The translations under genes were made by a program, and so were the position numbers. From Planctomycetota bacterium (GTDB lineage: Bacteria > Planctomycetota > Phycisphaerae > Sedimentisphaerales > Anaerobacaceae), in NCBI GenBank assembly GCA_023135255.1, contig JAGLTN010000382.1:1-9528 (forward strand): a stretch of DNA of 9,528 bases. Direction: 5' to 3'. Each line of letters begins with the position of its first letter. The first letter of the stretch is position 1. The notes under the pieces are model-generated. The model ran no database searches and was not told the DNA's origin. It was given only the letters and a program-made list of their open reading frames with translations. Shown here piece after piece: positions 6,397 through 9,528 of the stretch.

Positions 6397-6780
6397 GTGG
6401 ATAGACCAGAAGAGAAACTGAAAACTCAAATTAAATTGAGTGTTATTGTGCTTTGTGCAGTGATGGCTATTATCGGATCGGTATTCTGTACGAATGCTTT
6501 TGCAGAGGCATCGAGTGACGACGGTAGTGTTACGACTGACGCAAAACTGACAAGCGTTGAAGTTGAAGGATTGAAATTTGCTCTTATCGCTGCTTCTGTA
6601 GCCTTTGGTCTTGGTGCGATAGGAGCTGGTATCGCGATATCACATGTAGGTGCCGCAGCTATGGGCGCGATTGCGGAAAAACCTCAGATCGCAGGACAGG
6701 CATTGATCTTTGTCGCTCTTGCAGAGGGTATTGTTGTATTTGGATTTATAACGGCTTTGATGATACTCGGTAAGGTATAG
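6397..6780 (+). CDS. atpK: V/A-type ATPase proteolipid subunit K (c-ring), with signal-like leader
   Basis: The rotor-ring proteolipid, 127 residues. Residues 1-36 resemble a signal peptide: basic DRPEEKLKTQIK, hydrophobic core 14-31, and NAFA before EASS as a plausible cut site. An acidic, Ser/Thr-rich linker (37-57) follows, then one helical hairpin: helix 1 at about 58-90 with the glycine pattern GLGAIGAGIAISHVGAAAMG, the polar loop AEKPQ, and helix 2 at about 98-125 with the ion-binding Glu110 in ALAEGIVVFG. It is thus a two-helix subunit, unlike the four-helix proteolipid of Enterococcus. By alignment to the Ilyobacter sodium ring, the positions of Gln32 and Ser66 hold Ile and Gly, which argues for proton coupling (inference). 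It lies directly after subunit I, as is usual, and 7 bases before atpF. Confidence 0.93.
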   Translation: MDRPEEKLKTQIKLSVIVLCAVMAIIGSVFCTNAFAEASSDDGSVTTDAKLTSVEVEGLKFALIAASVAFGLGAIGAGIAISHVGAAAMGAIAEKPQIAGQALIFVALAEGIVVFGFITALMILGKV

Positions 6781-6787
6781 TGCCAAA

Positions 6788-7093
6788 ATGAAATATGTTA
6801 TCATAGGCGATGAAGAAACGGTTCTTGGTTTCGGGATCGTAGGTGTGACCGGTAAGGTCGCTACAACGCCCGATGAAGCACGCCGAGCGTTTCGGTCTGT
6901 AATTGAAGATCGCCAAACCGGTATTGTGATAGTGACCGAGCGTGTTGCGGATATGATGCGCAGCGTTGTTGACAAGTATTTGTTTGCAGAGAGTTTTCCG
7001 TTAGTTGTGGAAATCCCCGACAGGCATGGAGGCAAACCCGACAGGCCTGGAATTAAAGAGATGGTGAATACAGCTATTGGAATTAAACTTTGA
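6788..7093 (+). CDS. atpF: V/A-type ATPase central stalk subunit F
   Basis: A 101-residue protein of the F family, the small Rossmann-like subunit that binds subunit D in the central rotor stalk. The start MKYVIIGDEETVLGFGIVGV matches the family's conserved N-terminus (GD-x-x-T-x-LGF-x-x-xGV). The middle GIVIVTERVADMM and the region FPLVVEIPDRHGGK are also typical. Length is normal (about 100-110). It begins 7 bases after the proteolipid stop; AAGG at 6772-6775 is the only visible ribosome binding site, 12 bases away and weak, so translation may depend on coupling. It precedes subunit E here, whereas E-C-F is the usual order. Confidence 0.92.
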   Translation: MKYVIIGDEETVLGFGIVGVTGKVATTPDEARRAFRSVIEDRQTGIVIVTERVADMMRSVVDKYLFAESFPLVVEIPDRHGGKPDRPGIKEMVNTAIGIKL

Positions 7094-7098
7094 TATTG

Positions 7099-7113
7099 TT
7101 TTTTTTAAAAAAA
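7099..7113 (+). other. T8A7 self-complementary tract in the atpF-atpE gap
   Basis: Eight T residues followed directly by seven A residues lie in the 44-base gap between atpF and atpE, the longest gap inside the operon. The tract has no GC stem and so is not a convincing terminator. It could be a slippage-prone site, an AT-rich translation enhancer or a processing site for the transcript; none of these can be decided from sequence. Confidence 0.3.
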
Positions 7114-7137
7114 GAGATTCAAAGAAAGCATTGATCT

Positions 7138-7785
7138 ATGGAATCGTTGGAAAATGGTAAACAAGAACTGCTGTCCGGTATCGAGGCTGATATTCGGGCT
7201 GAAAAACAGCAGATCATTGATGATGCCAAAAAGCAGATAGCTGAGAAAAAAATATATGCTGAGAAGAGGATCGAGTCTATATTGAATGATGCTCGCAAGC
7301 AGGCTCAGGAAAAGGCAGAAATTGTAAAAAGGAAAATCACATCAAGTGTCGGTCTTGAGGTTAAACGCCGAAAGTTGAAAGTCAGAAATGAGGTCGTTAA
7401 GGAAATTATTAATCGGGTGGAGAAAAAGATAGAAGCGCAGATGGCGGCAGAGGCCTATCGTGATTTTCTTATAGACTGGTTAACTGAGGCAGCTATCGGT
7501 CTTGGCGCAGAGTCGGCTGAGATCAATGCATCGCAGCGGGAAAGGCAGCTTATAGACGAGCAGTTGATTTCGGATGTCAAAGACAAGGTGCAGGCATATA
7601 ATAACAATCAGGTTGAATTGGAGTTGTCGCAGTCGCAGCCCTTGAAAGACCAGGGTGTTGTTCTTGTCTCGTCTGATGGTCGAACAGCTTACAATAACCA
7701 GATGAAAACCCGAATTATGCGGCAAGAACGTATAATCAGAAATTTATTAGATGACAATTTGTTTAACAATGATAGAGAAGATTGA
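7138..7785 (+). CDS. atpE: V/A-type ATPase peripheral stalk subunit E
   Basis: A 215-residue protein matching subunit E, which forms the peripheral stator stalk with H and contacts the top of the A3B3 head. Residues 1 to about 95 are a long charged helix (AEKQQIIDDAKKQIAEKKIY, then ARKQAQEKAEIVKRKITSSV). The C-terminal half is a mixed alpha/beta domain with the typical strand GVVLVSSDGRTAYNN near residues 173-187, followed by a closing helix. Length is normal for the family (about 190-220). The ATG at 7138 has only a poor purine-rich stretch (AAAGAAAG) upstream. The stop is 2 bases before the atpA start. Confidence 0.9.
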   Translation: MESLENGKQELLSGIEADIRAEKQQIIDDAKKQIAEKKIYAEKRIESILNDARKQAQEKAEIVKRKITSSVGLEVKRRKLKVRNEVVKEIINRVEKKIEAQMAAEAYRDFLIDWLTEAAIGLGAESAEINASQRERQLIDEQLISDVKDKVQAYNNNQVELELSQSQPLKDQGVVLVSSDGRTAYNNQMKTRIMRQERIIRNLLDDNLFNNDRED

Positions 7786-7787
7786 TT

Positions 7788-9528
7788 ATGAAAGACAGGA
7801 TTATAGGCCAGGTTAAACGCGTCAATGGACCTGTAATAGAGGCCATGGGGATTACTGATGCAGAGATGTTCGAGCTTGTTCGTGTCGGTGAAGAACGTCT
7901 TGTGGGTGAGCTAGTTAAACTCCAGGCAGATAGTGCAGTGATCCAGGTTTATGAAGATACTACGGGTATTGCTCCGTACGACCCTATTTATGGTGCTGGT
8001 ATGCAGCTTTCTGTTGAGTTAGGGCCTGGAATGATCGGCAATATATATGACGGTATCCAAAGGCCTCTTGAGAAGATCAGGGAAATGTCTGATATTTATA
8101 TTAGTCGCGGGATATCAGTTCCATCTTTGGACAGAGAGAAGAAATGGCATTTTGTTCCTTGTGTTCGTGCGGGTGATACCGTTGGTGCTGGAGCGATTCT
8201 TGGCAGCGTTCAGGAAAAAGAAAATTTTGTTCACAGGATACTTGTTTCCCCTGCGGATAAAGGCGTAATCGAATCGATCATGCCTGAGGGAGATTATACA
8301 GTAGAGGAACCTATTGCGATATTGAATAGGGACGGCTTGGAAAACAAAGAGCTTTTCCTTATGCATGAGTGGCCTATTCGAATACAAAGGCCTTCCAAAA
8401 ACAGACTTGCTCTTGATATTCCGCTGATCACAGGTCAAAGGGTTATTGATACTCTTTTCCCTGTTGCCAAGGGAGGGACGGTTGCGATTCCGGGTGGGTT
8501 TGGTACCGGTAAGACAATGACTCAGCAGGCGGTGGCTAAGTGGTGCGATGCTGATATTATCGTATATATAGGCTGCGGCGAGCGGGGCAATGAGATAACG
8601 GATGTTCTTACGGAATTTCCTCAGTTGATAGACCCACGAAGCGGACGTTCTCTTATGGAGCGTACGATCCTGATTGCCAATACATCTAATATGCCGGTAT
8701 CCGCGCGCGAGGCAAGTATTTATACCGGAATAACAATGGCGGAGTATTTCAGGGACCAGGGTTATCACGTTGCGGTTATGGCAGATTCGACGTCACGCTG
8801 GGCAGAGGCTCTTCGTGAGCTTTCCGGAAGGATGGAAGAGATGCCGGCGGAAGAAGGTTTTCCCGCGTACCTTCCGACAAAGATCGCAAGTTTTTATGAG
8901 CGTGCGGGCATGATGGAAAATTTAAATGGGAGCGAAGGTTCGGTTAGTATTATTGGGGCTGTATCTCCGCCTGGCGGTGATTTTTCGGAGCCGGTAACAC
9001 AGCATACGAAGAGGTTCATACGCTGTTTCTGGGCGCTTGACCGTAACCTTGCTAATGCGCGACATTATCCTTCAATTTCCTGGCTTGACAGTTACAGCGA
9101 GTATATTAGTGAGATGTCTTCATGGTGGGAGGAGCACGTCAGCTCGCAGTGGCAATTGGACAGATTAGAAATAATGGGACTGCTGCATAAGGAAGTACGC
9201 CTTCAGCAGGTGGTAAAGCTGGTTGGCCCGGATGCGTTGCCTGATACTCAGAGGTTTGTTCTGGAAGTATGTAAGTTATTTAAAAATGCTTTTCTTCAAC
9301 AGAATGCTTACGATAAAATCGATATGTTCTCGACCGTTCAAAAGCAGGCAAAAATGCTGCACATTATAGTTACATACTGGCAGCTTGGTTCTGAAGCTAT
9401 CAAAAATGGTATAACTCTTGTTAAGTTGAAAAAAATGAGAGTGTATCAGGACATAATTAAAATGAAGTTTACGATACCCAATGATGAATTAGACCTTTGT
9501 GATAAGATTCAAGCGCGTTTGGAGCGTT
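7788..9528 (+). CDS. atpA: V/A-type ATPase catalytic subunit A (3' end cut by window)
   Basis: The ATP-hydrolysing or synthesising subunit, alternating with B in the head. 580 codons are present with no stop before the edge; the family is about 580-600 long, so only a few residues are probably missing. Seen: N-terminal beta-barrel start DRIIGQVKRVNGPVIEA; the IYISRGISVPSLDREKKWHF bulge region that separates A subunits from F-type beta; the P-loop PGGFGTGKT (Lys242); GCGERGNE with catalytic Glu265; the Walker B end VMADSTSRWAEA (Asp333); RMEEMPAEEGFPAYLPTKIA; and SPPGGDFSEPVTQHTKRF. The P-loop has Gly-Gly where many homologues have Gly-Ala or Gly-Pro before Phe. The ATG at 7788 has AGAGAAG 7 bases upstream. 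atpB and atpD are expected next. Confidence 0.97.
   Translation, partial: MKDRIIGQVKRVNGPVIEAMGITDAEMFELVRVGEERLVGELVKLQADSAVIQVYEDTTGIAPYDPIYGAGMQLSVELGPGMIGNIYDGIQRPLEKIREMSDIYISRGISVPSLDREKKWHFVPCVRAGDTVGAGAILGSVQEKENFVHRILVSPADKGVIESIMPEGDYTVEEPIAILNRDGLENKELFLMHEWPIRIQRPSKNRLALDIPLITGQRVIDTLFPVAKGGTVAIPGGFGTGKTMTQQAVAKWCDADIIVYIGCGERGNEITDVLTEFPQLIDPRSGRSLMERTILIANTSNMPVSAREASIYTGITMAEYFRDQGYHVAVMADSTSRWAEALRELSGRMEEMPAEEGFPAYLPTKIASFYERAGMMENLNGSEGSVSIIGAVSPPGGDFSEPVTQHTKRFIRCFWALDRNLANARHYPSISWLDSYSEYISEMSSWWEEHVSSQWQLDRLEIMGLLHKEVRLQQVVKLVGPDALPDTQRFVLEVCKLFKNAFLQQNAYDKIDMFSTVQKQAKMLHIIVTYWQLGSEAIKNGITLVKLKKMRVYQDIIKMKFTIPNDELDLCDKIQARLER

Noticed and set aside
8047..8268. Plus-strand open frame of 73 codons
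   Set aside because: It lies inside atpA in another frame. The atpA frame here encodes the conserved region around SVPSLDREKKWHF.
8115..8768. Long open frame of 217 codons on the minus strand
   Set aside because: It lies wholly antisense to the highly conserved atpA, its translation is rich in Arg, Asn, Ile and Tyr with no recognisable domain, and it has no convincing start context.
1..9528. CRISPR arrays, tRNA or rRNA genes, transposase genes or terminal inverted repeats
   Set aside because: No spaced direct repeats, cloverleaf-like segments or transposase-like translations were seen; nearly all the window is occupied by the genes listed.

Overview
The window is a same-strand (+) stretch of a bacterial chromosome with three blocks: a signal peptidase I-like gene, a secreted modular glycoside hydrolase, and most of a V/A-type ATPase operon that runs off the right edge. 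No RNA gene, insertion sequence or CRISPR array was seen. The mix of a LamG-like jellyroll, a dockerin-like pair of calcium loops with a 'LADLWL' type helix and a GH16 catalytic domain, beside a bacterial V/A-type ATPase, resembles anaerobic, polysaccharide-degrading Planctomycetota (Phycisphaerae/Sedimentisphaerales). That placement is inferred from protein style only; no search was run.

Region 1 (1-1118): the hydrophobic tail of an upstream reading frame ends inside the ribosome binding site of a 315-residue membrane protein. This protein has an N-terminal multi-span domain carrying a 'PGLGHIYCG' motif, followed by a type I signal peptidase domain. The lysine box and the DNR...DSR box are intact, but alanine sits where the catalytic serine is expected. 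A strong rho-independent terminator closes this unit.

Region 2 (1119-2892): an extended -10 promoter overlaps the first ATG of the next open frame. The likely start is therefore a downstream GTG at 1240, which gives a clean Sec signal peptide. The product is a secreted LamG/dockerin-like/GH16 beta-glucanase-family enzyme with an intact ExDxxE active site.

Region 3 (2893-9528): a candidate sigma-70 promoter precedes seven tightly packed ATPase genes in the order H(G)-C-I-K-F-E-A. Neighbours overlap or are separated by 0-45 bases, so they are very likely one transcript. H and E form the peripheral stalk, C joins the central stalk to the membrane ring, I and K form the ion channel and rotor ring, F belongs to the central stalk, and A is the catalytic subunit. 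B and D are missing and are expected just past the right edge. The order differs from the I-K-E-C-F-A-B-D arrangement familiar from Methanosarcina, Thermus and Enterococcus. The rotor proteolipid is a two-helix form with a signal-like leader, and its residues favour proton over sodium coupling.

The points most worth following are the serine-less signal peptidase, the ATPase gene order, the leader-bearing proteolipid and the internal dockerin-like module of the GH16 enzyme. I did not find a clearly new multi-gene system.
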